A DNA stretch of 64,000 bases from Streptomyces fulvorobeus. Lineage in GTDB: Bacteria > Actinomycetota > Actinomycetes > Streptomycetales > Streptomycetaceae. Shown here one piece after another: positions 19,301-27,167 of the stretch. Position 1 is the stretch's first letter. Each line of letters opens with the position of its first letter. The position numbers and the translations under genes are program-made. The notes beneath the pieces are model-generated. The model was not told the origin of the DNA. It ran no database searches and worked only from the letters and a program-made list of their open reading frames with translations. The stretch spans positions 1,860,001 to 1,924,000 of the forward strand of contig NZ_BLWC01000001.1 in assembly GCF_013167895.1 (NCBI RefSeq), written 5' to 3'.

Positions 19301-19701
19301 GTGTACCGTCCGGCGATGTGCTGCTGGATGCCGGTGCGGACCGTCGTGAGGTCCAGGCGCACGTCGAGGTCGGTGGTGACGGCCATGCCGGTGCCGGGGG
19401 TGGTGATGGCGTCGTGGGTGTGGCTCAGCTCTACCCACGGTCCGCCGGCCTTCACGCTGAACCGCCACGGGGTGTTGCGGCCGATCTTGTCGTGCAGGGC
19501 GCTGTTCGGATCCCGGGGGCTGTAATCGCCGCTGCGGTTGTCGAGCAGCGCGGTCGCTGTACCGGGCTCACTGCGGGAGCCCTCGGCCGACACACCCCGC
19601 GTGAGGGTGACGGGCACCGACTCCCGCATGTCGCCGCTGATGTTGTGCCACACGCCGTCGTAGTACAGCTCGGTCAGGCGGGGCGGGGGCAGGCTGGGCA
19701 T
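16348..19701 (-). CDS. Large minor tail protein (tail tip/adsorption)
   Basis: 1117 residues, directly downstream of the tape measure (3-bp gap). The N-terminal part (about 1-60, ELYYDGVWHNISGDMRESVPVTLTRG) resembles siphophage minor tail proteins. At least two concanavalin/LamG-like beta regions follow (about 55-300 and 390-560), a region rich in DRVLGRADTDGS-type turns near 820, and another beta-sandwich with ADVDLRVDF and VRLAMTGSELSAKVWL near the C-terminus. In siphoviruses this position encodes the baseplate or host-recognition protein. Exact domain names would need profile searches. Confidence 0.7.
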   Translation of the reverse strand: MPSLPPPRLTELYYDGVWHNISGDMRESVPVTLTRGVSAEGSRSEPGTATALLDNRSGDYSPRDPNSALHDKIGRNTPWRFSVKAGGPWVELSHTHDAITTPGTGMAVTTDLDVRLDLTTVRTGIQQHIAGRYTATGNQRSWALTLSYNGIIQLRWSPDGTTVKTLISTQPLPMTSGQRGVLRVTLDVDNGASGHTARFYYGQSMASRWQAIGNPVTGAGTTSVWGGTGQLEFGSVPDVAWQGWGGKAHALQLRNGIDGPLLVDLDVAAQGVAGAATLTDDQGRVWTLRDEAHLSNLHVRMVGEVPAWPPSRDLSGADRTVAIAPAGIMRRLGAGNRPLDSALRRYMLGSNALECWPLTDGEQATQGAAMRGSAPVIAAGKQAPPLWGKGTLADWIEPVAGFPDQRNGALTATPGTVGTASWSVDHVRSGAGLSEVLEMHDRGRGTEASNRTIWRIYTQAVPNQILIFRETVAADSSSMAFLATVPDPGIFDDRPHHIRFRTVVSGGATAWWLDVDGENLAVGSEALTGQPLGRIEYLWDQEAAEADDLSLGYLTVWNADQPSAATVHQAVMGFPGETAGARALRLSAETGVPISVSGEETHQTRLGIQRPEKYLDSLATIAKSDLGYLVERRDALELAYRARGTLYNQAPTITLSFADGVIGEPFRPLDDDKLSENDITVKRSGGTTGRAVLESGRMSVQDPPNGIGRYDRDYTLSLEADHQTGEHAQWRMHLGTFDGLRYTKVTLNLANPRVYAMIADIYRADVGDLVRLTDLPADHGPGPVDLIIRGYSEEIGAGGWTITFNCAPGSPWSVGVADDRVLGRADTDGSELAAAVTSTATTWPVTVTAGPAWLTTAANPTEFPLDVTCDGEQATVTRITGVAEDAFARTVASGWGAADSGQAWVTDGGSAADYAVSAGTGRHIMSSRGVFRHTYVPVVTADVDLRVDFSLSAVPAADSAYVFPMIRYQDVTHMYLARVQIAAGGAMTLTLRKRDGGETQLGSSYATGLTYTAGAWYTVRLAMTGSELSAKVWLRSGTEPVAWQVTATDAALTAPASVGVRTVLGSATTNVLPVTVTFDNLYVGPQAMTVIRSVNGIVKGHAAGAALSLTHPMRAAL

Positions 19702-19704
19702 GGG

Positions 19705-21807
19705 CTACTCGTCCTCTCCTGCGTAGCGTGCGACGGATCCGCCGGCCTTGGTGCGCACCTCGTACTGGAACGCCTCGGCGAACGCGCCCTCGCTCATTCG
19801 TGCGGTGACGATGACCTGGAGGGGCGCCTGCTCGACCCGGCTGACGGGCCCGGCGACGGAGCGGAGCATCCCGTCCAGGCGCGACAGCGGCAGAACCGCC
19901 TCGTCCTCGGGGCCCTCACCGATCATGGCCACGGTCGGGCCGGTGGTGATTCCGCCGTCCGCCAGGTACGGGATGTCCGGGGTGCTGAGCGTCACGGAGG
20001 GGATGTCCATGCCGAGCACGGACCCGCCACCGAGGGTCAATTGGAAGTTGTTCCACTTCCAGATCAAGTAGTTCAGGGTGTTGATGAACCCGTATTTCAG
20101 GCTGTCCCACATGCCCGAGGCGGCGTCTGCGATCCGGCCCGGCAGGCCCGCGACGTAGCCGACGATGTCGCCGAGCCAGCCCGCGACACGGCCCGGGAGC
20201 TTGCCCAGGTAGCCGAAGAAACCGATGACCGCGAGGACGCCCTCCAGCGTCTTGCGCTCCAGCCAGGCCCACCCCTCATCCCAGGTGTCACCGATCCACG
20301 ACATAGCCGACTCGATCTCGCCTGAGACCCAGTCGAGGGCCTGGCCGGTCTTGTCGGCCACCCAGTCCCAGGCTGCGGATGTTGCCGCGGCGATCTCGTC
20401 CCAGTACACGATGATCAGCACGATCACGGCGATCAGGGCGATGATCCCGGCGATGATCCACGTACCGGGCCAGGCCCAGAGCGCCGTGTTCCAGGCCCAC
20501 TGGGCTACGGCCGCAACCCCGATGGCGATGGCCAGGCCGAGCAGGACGGGCACCAGGACCTGGATCAGCCCGGGGTGCTCGGCGATGAAGTCGGCGACAA
20601 CCTTCAGCGCGGGCGCGAGGATCTCACCGAGGGTGGTGGCGATCGAGCGCCAGATCGCGTCCATGGACTGCGCGTCCTCGGCGTTGTCGGTGACCTCCTT
20701 GGCCACACCGCCGAACTCGCCCAGCGCCGCCGTCGCCGACGAGGGGTCGATCGCCATCAGGGTGTTCTGCATCGCGGCGCCCTCTTCGCCGAACAGGGCG
20801 GCGACCATGGCGTCCTGCTTGATCGGGTCCTCCAGCGCCCGGATGGAGTCCAGCAGCTTGTCCAGTGCCTCGTTCGCGGCGGGACCGCCCGAGGTGAGGT
20901 CCGTCGCCATCTGCTGCCCGTTGAGACCCAGTTCCTTGAACGTGTCGGCCAGGTCGTCGCCGCCGGCAGACACGTTGCCGACGAGCTCCTCGAACAGGCC
21001 GGTCACGCTCTCGGCGGATTCCGCGCCCGCGTTCAGGCCCTGGACGATCAGACCGGTGGCCTGCTGGCCGGTGAACCCGAAGCTCTTGAGGTTGTCGGCT
21101 CCGCCAATCAAGGTGTCGAGGAAGTCCCCGCCGCCGTCCGCGCCCTTGCGCAGGCCCGCGGCGACGATGTCGAGGGCCTCGGTGGCGTCCTTGGCCATGC
21201 CGGTCTTCATGAGCTGGCCGACCGCCCTACTGGTCTGCCCCAGGTCCTGGTCGAACGTCTTGGCCACGGCCAGGACGGACGCGGACATCTCCCGCAGCTC
21301 GGTGTCGGTGACCTTGCCCAGCCCGCCCATGTTGGAGGCGACGCCCTTGATCGCCGTGTTCACCTCGTCGATCGACTCGCCGAACCCCTGCGAGAACAGG
21401 TCCCCGGCCGCGTCCCCAGCCCGCTCGGCTTCTGCCTCGGTCAGGCCGAGCTGGCTGGCCAGCTTGTCGTTGGCCGCCTTGGCGTCCATGGCGTTGGTCA
21501 GCCCGGCGATGAACAGGGCGCCGACCAGGCCGCCCGCGGCCGCGGCGGCGATGCCCCTGAAGGAGCCTTCTACTCCGGCGGCCGCCTGCTCCGCGTCCTG
21601 CGCGGCCTGGTCGGCGGACGCGCCGACATCGTCCATGGCGGTGGCCGCCGCGTCGGCGGCATCCGCGACGTCCCGGGCGGCCTGGTCGGCGGCGTCACCG
21701 ATCCCGGCGAGGGACCGCTCGACCTCATCAGCGGCCCCGGCCGTTCCGCCGGTCAGGTCGTCGGTGTCGACGCCGATGTCCACCAGGAGCTCGGACAGGG
21801 TCGTCAT
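19705..21807 (-). CDS. Tape measure protein
   Basis: 700 residues. The N-terminal half is Ala/Asp-rich helical (DQAARDVADAADAAATAMDDVG) with a TP901-like core (QLMKTGMAKDATEALDIVAAGLRKG, FGFTGQQATGLIVQGL). Two or three hydrophobic segments lie at about 415-470 (LIQVLVPVLLGLAIAIGVAA, TWIIAGIIALIAVIVLIIVYW). The C-terminus has GEGPEDEAVLPLSRLDGML, typical of tape measure C-termini. Length sets tail length; 700 residues implies a tail of roughly 100 nm by the usual rule of about 1.5 angstrom per residue. Confidence 0.9.
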   Translation of the reverse strand: MTTLSELLVDIGVDTDDLTGGTAGAADEVERSLAGIGDAADQAARDVADAADAAATAMDDVGASADQAAQDAEQAAAGVEGSFRGIAAAAAGGLVGALFIAGLTNAMDAKAANDKLASQLGLTEAEAERAGDAAGDLFSQGFGESIDEVNTAIKGVASNMGGLGKVTDTELREMSASVLAVAKTFDQDLGQTSRAVGQLMKTGMAKDATEALDIVAAGLRKGADGGGDFLDTLIGGADNLKSFGFTGQQATGLIVQGLNAGAESAESVTGLFEELVGNVSAGGDDLADTFKELGLNGQQMATDLTSGGPAANEALDKLLDSIRALEDPIKQDAMVAALFGEEGAAMQNTLMAIDPSSATAALGEFGGVAKEVTDNAEDAQSMDAIWRSIATTLGEILAPALKVVADFIAEHPGLIQVLVPVLLGLAIAIGVAAVAQWAWNTALWAWPGTWIIAGIIALIAVIVLIIVYWDEIAAATSAAWDWVADKTGQALDWVSGEIESAMSWIGDTWDEGWAWLERKTLEGVLAVIGFFGYLGKLPGRVAGWLGDIVGYVAGLPGRIADAASGMWDSLKYGFINTLNYLIWKWNNFQLTLGGGSVLGMDIPSVTLSTPDIPYLADGGITTGPTVAMIGEGPEDEAVLPLSRLDGMLRSVAGPVSRVEQAPLQVIVTARMSEGAFAEAFQYEVRTKAGGSVARYAGEDE

Positions 21808-21813
21808 CGGCGC

Positions 21814-22158
21814 TCACCTCCGCAGGGTGTGGTCAGTGCCGCCCAGGGTCGAGGTCACGGCCCGGGCGGTGGCGAGCATCTGTTCCGCGTCCGGCTCCCG
21901 GTCCTGGTCCCACTCCGGAATGAAGTCGGCTGGCCGCGCTTTGCGGCCCTTGCCCGCCGCGGTGTTCGCGACGACTGCGGTGTGGATGCCGTGCAGGACA
22001 TCGCCCCGGCGGGGGCCGAGCGGCCCGGTGACCCGCTCGTAGGCGATCCACTCGGTGATCTCGTCGGAGTCCATGTCCGCGAGCAGATGCCGCACGGAGC
22101 GGGCCCCGAGATGCCCGGCTAGTCGGAAGAGGAACTGTCGCTCGGGGCTGTCTCGGAT
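21814..22158 (-). CDS. Tail assembly chaperone, -1 frameshift extension
   Basis: The frame stays open upstream of the nominal GTG at 22095 and reads IRDSPERQFLFRLAGHLGARSVRHLLADMDSDEITEWIAYERV, which matches the GT-type (DUF4035-like) chaperone extension, where LF.LA..LG...ELLA.L.S.ELTEW.AY is typical. It therefore makes sense as the C-terminal part of a fusion made by -1 slippage at 22158-22164 and not as a separately started 93-residue protein. It lies directly before the tape measure, the standard position. Confidence 0.8.
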   Translation of the reverse strand: MRDSPERQFLFRLAGHLGARSVRHLLADMDSDEITEWIAYERVTGPLGPRRGDVLHGIHTAVVANTAAGKGRKARPADFIPEWDQDREPDAEQMLATARAVTSTLGGTDHTLRR

Positions 22159-22523
22159 TTTCCCGCCGCAGCCTCCGCCGCTTCCTCGCCGAGGCCGGAG
22201 ACGCGCTTCGCGATGGTGGCGAGGCGCTCCAGGACGGCGCCGTTCTTCGCACCGAGTGCCTTCACCTGCTTGTCGGTGACGTACAGGCGCTGGAAGTTCT
22301 CATCCACCAGGCACTTGGACAGCAGGCGGGCGTACTGGTCGGCAAGGTCGATGCTCTGCGGCTTGCCGTTGCTGCCGAGGACGACCATGGCCTTCTGGTA
22401 GGCGTTGCGGTCGGTGCCGGACATGGACGCGATCCGGACGTCACCGCCCCACTCGGGCACGGGAACGTCCTCCCAGCGCCGGTCGTCGGCCGCGCTGATC
22501 TGGTCAGGAGTGAGCAGTGCCAT
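22119..22523 (-). CDS. Tail assembly chaperone (gpG-like)
   Basis: 134 residues (MALLTPDQISAADDRRWEDVPVPEWG...DRNAYQKAMVVLGSNGKP...QYARLLSKCLVDENFQRLYVTDKQVKALGAKNGAVLERLATIAKRVSGLG). This is the common actinophage/HK97-like chaperone that binds the tape measure during tail assembly. The last 20 residues are a low-complexity Ser/Ala tail downstream of the slippery site, as expected when only the ribosomes that do not slip translate them. Confidence 0.8.
   Translation of the reverse strand: MALLTPDQISAADDRRWEDVPVPEWGGDVRIASMSGTDRNAYQKAMVVLGSNGKPQSIDLADQYARLLSKCLVDENFQRLYVTDKQVKALGAKNGAVLERLATIAKRVSGLGEEAAEAAAGKSETAPSDSSSSD
22158..22164 (-). other. Programmed -1 ribosomal frameshift site (GGGAAAA)
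   Basis: On the coding strand, G GGA AAA followed by TCC is a canonical X_XXY_YYZ heptamer located 39 nt before the stop of the zero frame. Slipping by -1 joins ...AAAGK to IRDSPERQFLF, the conserved start of the extension. Confidence 0.85.
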
Positions 22524-22535
22524 GGTGTGATCCGT

Positions 22536-22949
22536 TCAGGAGATGGTGGGCTTGCCGGACACCTTGAAGGTGATGGACGCGGTCAACTTGTCGTCGTAGG
22601 GAGCCGTCGGCTCGAAGCCCTTCATCACCGCGGCGATGGCCCACGTGGCGGCGGGAGTGGTCGGGAAGACCAGCTGGTAGTTGCGGGGCTCCACGTCGTT
22701 GAGGTCGGCGACCAGCGTGTCGTGGTCGGCCGGGTCGTAGTTCACGTCGACCGACACCTCCCCGGGGTCGACCAGCCCGCCGACGAACTCCATGTACTTG
22801 TCGGGACTGTCGTGCGCGGTGGTGTCGATCGTCTTTCGGGACAGGCCCGGACCGCTGATGTTCGTGGCGTTGGCGATGGCGGTGAACACCTCGACAGCCT
22901 CACCGTCACCGCGCTTGAGCAGCGTGCCGAAAGCGTTGATACCGGCCAT
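22536..22949 (-). CDS. Major tail (tube) protein
   Basis: 137 residues from the ATG at 22949 (MAGINAFGTLLKRGDGEAVEVFTAIANATNISGPGLSRKTIDTTAHDSPDKYMEFVGGLVDPGEVSVDVNY...FKVSGKPTIS). This is the lambda-V/TP901-1 tail-tube pattern with the typical GP.LSR.TID.T.H.S...EF..GL.D.GEV motif. Located between the tail terminator and the tail chaperones as in other siphoviruses. It has its own upstream hairpin, which may set high expression. Confidence 0.9.
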   Translation of the reverse strand: MAGINAFGTLLKRGDGEAVEVFTAIANATNISGPGLSRKTIDTTAHDSPDKYMEFVGGLVDPGEVSVDVNYDPADHDTLVADLNDVEPRNYQLVFPTTPAATWAIAAVMKGFEPTAPYDDKLTASITFKVSGKPTIS

Positions 22950-22971
22950 GAGTGCCTCCAGAGCATGAAGA

Positions 22972-22996
22972 AGCCCCGGGCCGGTGGCGCGGGGCT
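22972..22996 (-). terminator. Hairpin upstream of the tail tube gene
   Basis: AGCCCCGGGCC and GGCGCGGGGCT pair over 11 bp with one mismatch, between the tail terminator stop (23002) and the tail tube start (22949). It could be a partial terminator or an mRNA-processing/stability element. Confidence 0.5.
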
Positions 22997-23001
22997 GAGG
23001 G

Positions 23002-23418
23002 TCAGATGGGTTTCTCGGTGACGATCCGGTGCCTGAGCACCAGGTGCCGGACGTCGCCCGGGGGCTCCGGATCGGTGAGTGTCTGGGAGAACTCGAACCG
23101 GATCGCGACGACGTCGTAGCCGGGAAGGACCAGGGGCGCGTGGTCGAGGATCTCCCCGATCCGGCTGCCGATCCGCAGGACCCGCGCATAACCGCGGTAC
23201 TTGTCCCACACATGGAGCGTGGGCACCGTCTCCCACCCGTACCGGTCCTGGCTATTGCGCGGGACCTCGGTCGCCTCCCCGATCACGATGTAGGGGTAGG
23301 CGGCCGTCTCGGGCACGTAGTCGTACACCCCCGTAGCCAGGCCCATCAGCGTCGCGTCGTCGGTCATGGCCGCGTACATGGCCGTCTGGATCGGCAGAAG
23401 CGGCGACTGTGCGCTCAT
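23002..23418 (-). CDS. Tail terminator/completion protein (DUF3168-like)
   Basis: 138 residues (LPIQTAMYAAMTDDATLMGLATGVYDYVPETAAYPYIVIGEATEVP...LHVWDKYRGYARVLRIGSRIGEIL). This matches the DUF3168 tail-completion pattern, with PYIVIGE and LHVWS/D. It caps the tail tube and joins the head. Overlaps the preceding gene by ATGA. Confidence 0.8.
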   Translation of the reverse strand: MSAQSPLLPIQTAMYAAMTDDATLMGLATGVYDYVPETAAYPYIVIGEATEVPRNSQDRYGWETVPTLHVWDKYRGYARVLRIGSRIGEILDHAPLVLPGYDVVAIRFEFSQTLTDPEPPGDVRHLVLRHRIVTEKPI

Positions 23419-23798
23419 CGCAGGATCCTTTCGACCTCGGCCCGCAGGCGCTCCTCGAACCGGGCGCGCTCAGCCTCCAACGCGGGCCCGAGCGCCGGAT
23501 GGGCGGGGATGCTCTTCGTGCCGAACTCCTGCGCGGCCGCGTACCAGTCGTCCCGGTCCTTCCACCCGACCTGCGCCTTCAAGTGGTTACTGGAGTAGTG
23601 GACGGCCACCTTGTCCCGCAGGTTGCCGCTCTTCACCCGCACGTTCTGCCGCGTATCCTCCTGGACCGCCTCGGCCGACGCCTCCACGGCCCGCTTCGAC
23701 GCCTCCATGAGTTCCGGCTCCAGTTCTGCCAGCCGGTCGCGCAGCTGCTCCAGGCCGACGATGCGAAACCGGGCGCCGCGTCCTCTCCGGCGGGCCAT
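23415..23798 (-). CDS. HK97 gp10-like head-tail component
   Basis: 127 residues with the typical segments LRDRLAELEPELMEASKRAVEASAEAVQEDTRQNVRVKSGNLRDKV, then WYAAAQEFGTKSIPAHPALGPALEAER. The motif R(V)KSGNL...EFGT..IPA.P is diagnostic for the gp10 family. A virion connector component between head and tail. ATGA overlap with the next gene and coupling to the upstream 54-residue gene. Confidence 0.82.
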   Translation of the reverse strand: MARRRGRGARFRIVGLEQLRDRLAELEPELMEASKRAVEASAEAVQEDTRQNVRVKSGNLRDKVAVHYSSNHLKAQVGWKDRDDWYAAAQEFGTKSIPAHPALGPALEAERARFEERLRAEVERILR

Positions 23799-23962
23799 CA
23801 GCGCCGCTTGGCCAGCGCGCGGCGGATGTCTGCCAGTTCACCGGCCACCGCGAGGACCGCCCACAGGAGGCGGTCCGTGTCCGGCAGGGCGGTGTCCTCG
23901 GCCCGCTGCCGGCACTCCAGCGGTTCGACGGGCAGCGGTGCGCGCTGCGGTGCTGCGTCCAC
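23798..23962 (-). CDS. 54-residue hypothetical protein in the head-tail operon
   Basis: GTG start at 23962, one base after the upstream stop; its TGA overlaps the next ATG. Reads VDAAPQRAPLPVEPLECRQRAEDT...DRLLWAVLAVAGELADIRRALAKRR, with a C-terminal amphipathic helix. Tight coupling on both sides is the main evidence that it is real. Function unknown. Confidence 0.55.
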   Translation of the reverse strand: MDAAPQRAPLPVEPLECRQRAEDTALPDTDRLLWAVLAVAGELADIRRALAKRR

Positions 23963-23963
23963 G

Positions 23964-24293
23964 TCAGGCTCCTTGTCTCTGTGTCAGCTCGGCCTCGGCC
24001 TTGCGGTAGATGGGCGCGGACGGTTCCACGACGTATCCGACGCGGAACACCTGGCCGTCGCCGCGCAGTTCGTCGCCACGCTCCACATCGGCGTCGGGCA
24101 GGAGGTAGATGTCGTGGGTGTGCGCGGCCCCGGCCTGCTGCGCCATCAGCCGGTCGGCGGCCGAGGGCTGGTCGACCTTCGCGGAGACGTCGGCCTGGCG
24201 GACCAGCGCTGTCTCTTCCCCGCCCGCCCCGTCTGGCACGGTTGTGGTCCGCCACACCTCAAGAACCCGGTTGAGCAGATGCGTGATGTCCAC
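23964..24293 (-). CDS. Head-tail adaptor (head completion) protein
   Basis: 109 residues: MDITHLLNRVLEVWRTTTVPDGAGGEETALVRQADVSAKVDQPSAADR..., then HDIYLLPDADVERGDELRGDGQVFRVGYVVEPSAP. Pattern of SPP1 gp16-like stoppers/adaptors: E.WR....PDG.G....V....V..KV.QPSA.....AQQ....H.IYL....DV.RGD.L. Lies between connector and gp10-like gene. Confidence 0.7.
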   Translation of the reverse strand: MDITHLLNRVLEVWRTTTVPDGAGGEETALVRQADVSAKVDQPSAADRLMAQQAGAAHTHDIYLLPDADVERGDELRGDGQVFRVGYVVEPSAPIYRKAEAELTQRQGA

Positions 24294-24296
24294 GGG

Positions 24297-24844
24297 TCAC
24301 CTGCTTTCCGGGCCCCGGCTGTACGGCGTGAGGATTCTGAGCTCGTAGTCGCTCAGTGCCTCGCCGGTCCTGTCCTTGTCGTAGGTCACCGACCGGTCCC
24401 CGAGAGACTCCGCTGATACCCGGTGCTGGGACGCACCCACGCGCGGCCGGCGACCTGCAAGCAGACCTGCTTCACCGGTGCGGGCGTGAGGGCGTACCCG
24501 TGGTCGCAGAGCACGGTGATCACGGCGTCCAGCGGCCAGCAGCCGCCGAGCCGGGTCAGGATGCCGTACCGGTTCCACCGGTACTCGGTGCTGATGAGCG
24601 GCGCGTGGCCGTCGACCGTGACCGAGGCGACGGCCGTGACCGGCAGGTGCGGCAGGTTGATGATGGTGCGCCCGTTGCCGACCAGGTCGACGGCGTCGCC
24701 CGCCACCGCGTCGATGCTCTGCCTGAGCTCGGCGCGGATGACGGTCTCGGCTGCGGCGATCTTCTCGGCTGCCTGCTCCTCGTCGATGACGGTCAGGCGC
24801 AGGTGGGCCCGTAGCTCTTCCGGGCTGGCCCATGGTGATGCCAC
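24297..24844 (-). CDS. Head-tail connector (gp6-like), apparent frameshift near 24420
   Basis: GTG at 24844 behind a perfect GGAGG (24852-24856). The first frame reads VASPWASPEELRAHLRLTVIDEEQAAEKIAAAETVIRAELRQ...ITVLCDHGYA and runs into a premature stop at 24386 after GYQRSLSGTGR. The next frame continues with the expected ending SAESLGDRSVTYDKDRTGEALSDYELRILTPYSRG. Inserting one G in ACCGGGTATCAG (about 24418-24423) restores a single 182-residue protein that ends 4 bp before the next gene. Either a real mutation, which would likely make the prophage defective in assembly, or a sequencing error. Confidence 0.75.
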
Positions 24845-24857
24845 GGTCCCACCTCCG

Positions 24858-25166
24858 TCAGTTGTCGCCGACCGCGTCGTCCTTGTCGCCCGGCGAGGGC
24901 TCGATCTCCGTGGCGTCGGCGTTCTTGCCGGCCTCGGACGAGGTGGCTCCGGCCGCCTTCTTCGCGGTGTTGCGCGGCGCGGTGCGGGTGGCCTGCTGGC
25001 GGCCGCCCTTGCCGGACCGCCTGGGGGTGTACGGCTCGGCGTGCCCGGCCGCGATCCACGACGCGGCCAGCTCCTCCGGGACCTCCGGCGTCTGGTCGTG
25101 CGTGTACCGGCGGCCGGCGCCATCGGCTACGGACGTCACAGAGATGATCCTGATGCGCCTCATCAC
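24858..25166 (-). CDS. Hypothetical protein after the capsid gene
   Basis: 102 residues with an ordered N-terminal third (MMRRIRIISVTSVADGAGRRYTHDQTPEVPEELAASWIAAGHAEPY) and a disordered Lys/Ala/Asp-rich C-terminal half. The E.PE.LA..WI.AG.AE..TP pattern is often seen in small phage proteins between capsid and connector genes. Overlaps the capsid stop by ATGA. Function unknown, possibly a capsid accessory protein. Confidence 0.65.
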   Translation of the reverse strand: MMRRIRIISVTSVADGAGRRYTHDQTPEVPEELAASWIAAGHAEPYTPRRSGKGGRQQATRTAPRNTAKKAAGATSSEAGKNADATEIEPSPGDKDDAVGDN

Positions 25167-26371
25167 GCGGCCGCCATGGCGAGGATGCGCAGGGCCTGCG
25201 GGCGGACGACGTCGCCGCCCACGCGCTTGCGGATCTTCCAGCCGATCAAACCGTCCTCGGCGTACAGCTGGTCAAGGACCTTGACCGTCATGCCCTGCCG
25301 GTCGTAGATCCGGTATCCGGCGTTGAAGTCGCCGAAGGCAGCGACGCGGGCCGACGCGGCGACGGCTGCCATGTCCTCCTGGTTCTCAACCGGGAATCCG
25401 AGGAAGGTGTTCGGGCGGCCCGCCTGCAGGCTCGGCTGCCACAGATAGCGGTCGTCGGCGTCCTTCAGCGTGGCGATGGCCAGCTCAGTCCCGGACGGAA
25501 TGGCGAAGCGACCGTTGCGCCGGTACTGCTTCGGCGTGGCGTAGATCAGCTTCATCATGTCGTCGGTCGTGATCGCGGCCGCCCCGGCAGCAGCCACCGT
25601 GGGCACGCCACCCCCGGCCGTCATGAAGCCGACCGGCTGGTGGGCCGCGTGCCCGGCGCCGACGGTGAACCCGGTGTCCTCCGCCTCCGCGCAGGCGCGC
25701 GCGAAGCTGTCGCGGATGAACGCGTCCAGGTTCACATCCGAGTCGTCGAGCTCGTCTTCGCCGACCTTTGCCAGCCCGTAGAGGTCCTCGATGTAGGTGT
25801 ACTCGTCCGTCGGTGTCGACGGCATCGAGTCGGTCAGGTCCTGCTCGGCGGTCTCCAGCTTGCCCCAGCCCACGGCCACCTCGGCCAGCGAGCGCCGCCG
25901 GACCCGGTTGGTGGTGATGGACCGCTGCGAGGCGATGCCGCGCATGATGGTGAGCTCCGGCAGGGCCCGGTTGATCTCGGTCTCCAGGTCCTCCGGGACG
26001 AGGATCTCACCGGCCGCGTTCTCGACGAGTGCGCGCTGCTCCGGGGCCATGCGCGGCAGCCCGCGGCGCAGGGCCTGGAAGAAGGCGCTGCGCCGCTCCT
26101 GCGTGCGCTGCTCCTCGGTGCCGCGGCCGCCGTCGTCGGGCCGGTTGCGGCCGCGCTGGATCGGCTCGGCCATCTGCGCCGACCGCAGCTCTTCGGCCTC
26201 CTGCCGCTCGATGCGCTCGGTCAGCGACCGGAAATCCTGCTCGTGCCGGTCGTAGGACTGGCGCTCTTCGGCTTCCAGGCCGCGGTTCGCGGTCTCGGCC
26301 GCCTCGGTGATGGACCGCATCGACTCAACGACGCCGGCCCGCTGCTGACGCAGCTCCACGCTGGTGGGCAT
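25163..26371 (-). CDS. Major capsid protein, HK97 fold, with N-terminal delta domain
   Basis: 402 residues. The first 100 or so are a charged coiled coil (MRSITEAAETANRGLEAEERQSYDRHEQDFRSLTERIERQEAEEL), the scaffold-like delta domain removed by the protease. The rest is an HK97-type capsid domain (LVPEDLETEINRALPELTIMRGIASQRSITTNRVRRRSLAEVAVGW, WQPSLQAGRPNTFLGFPV). The order protease then capsid supports the assignment. Confidence 0.93.
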   Translation of the reverse strand: MPTSVELRQQRAGVVESMRSITEAAETANRGLEAEERQSYDRHEQDFRSLTERIERQEAEELRSAQMAEPIQRGRNRPDDGGRGTEEQRTQERRSAFFQALRRGLPRMAPEQRALVENAAGEILVPEDLETEINRALPELTIMRGIASQRSITTNRVRRRSLAEVAVGWGKLETAEQDLTDSMPSTPTDEYTYIEDLYGLAKVGEDELDDSDVNLDAFIRDSFARACAEAEDTGFTVGAGHAAHQPVGFMTAGGGVPTVAAAGAAAITTDDMMKLIYATPKQYRRNGRFAIPSGTELAIATLKDADDRYLWQPSLQAGRPNTFLGFPVENQEDMAAVAASARVAAFGDFNAGYRIYDRQGMTVKVLDQLYAEDGLIGWKIRKRVGGDVVRPQALRILAMAAA

Positions 26372-26426
26372 GGGGTTCTCCTCATGATGGATGGGATGGT
26401 GCGTCCCGGGCCGGTCGGCCGGGAAG

Positions 26427-27167
26427 TCAGAGGCTGGCGAGCATCTCCAGCTCGCGCAGCCGGTGGCGGGCCCGCTCGTGCGGGTACGCCTGGGGGCCCG
26501 GGGCGGAGCGGTCGGCGGCCTCCAGCAGCGCGCCGAGCGCGTCGTGCGCGTCGGCGACCAGCTGCCGGTTCGTGGCCGAGAGGACCTTGCCCGCGCGGAC
26601 CTCGGCCAGGGCCCGGGTCACCGCCTCCGGCTCCGGTGCGGCCTCGCGCCCGGTGTGCCGCGCGGCCGCGGACCGCAGTTCGGCCGACGTCGCAGCGAAC
26701 GCCGGGTACGTCACGACGCTGACGTCGCCGCCGTCGAGGTCGATGCCGAACACCTCGTGGGTGTTCCCGGCCCAGCCGTCGGCGGTGACCCAGAACCCGA
26801 ACGACATCTGGTCGATGTCACCGCGCTCCAGGGACACGGCCAGGTCGCGGGCGTAGGAGACGTCAGCCATCCGCGCGTCCACGTCCACGCCCTCGTCCGG
26901 CTCTTCGGACAGGTCGGCGGTACCGGACGCGGTACGGCCCAGCAGCAGGTTCGGATCGTGGTTGATCAGGAACCGGACGTCCGGGGCCATACCGAGCGTG
27001 CGCGTCGCGGCGCCGGGCATGATGCGCTCGCGCCAGCCGCCCATGTCCTCGGACAGGGAGTCGTAGACGATGCTGCGGCCGTGGAACTCCAGGCGGCCCA
27101 GCTTCTCGTCGGCCCGGGTGATCCTCAGATTCTGGAGCGGGAAGGCCCGCACCTCACGTGTCCGCAT
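26427..27167 (-). CDS. HK97-family prohead protease
   Basis: 246 residues from the ATG at 27167, which overlaps the portal stop (ATGA). Contains the family motifs FLINHDPNLLLGRT with the catalytic His at about 70 and DIDQMSFGFWV with the Ser at about 122. After the protease domain a helical C-terminal tail may act as part of the scaffold. It matures the capsid by removing the delta domain. Confidence 0.9.
   Translation of the reverse strand: MRTREVRAFPLQNLRITRADEKLGRLEFHGRSIVYDSLSEDMGGWRERIMPGAATRTLGMAPDVRFLINHDPNLLLGRTASGTADLSEEPDEGVDVDARMADVSYARDLAVSLERGDIDQMSFGFWVTADGWAGNTHEVFGIDLDGGDVSVVTYPAFAATSAELRSAAARHTGREAAPEPEAVTRALAEVRAGKVLSATNRQLVADAHDALGALLEAADRSAPGPQAYPHERARHRLRELEMLASL

Noticed and set aside
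14536..20325. 1929-codon plus-strand open frame across the tail genes
   Set aside because: Shadow of the tail and lysis genes, which have strong family signatures on the minus strand. Long antisense frames are common at this GC content.
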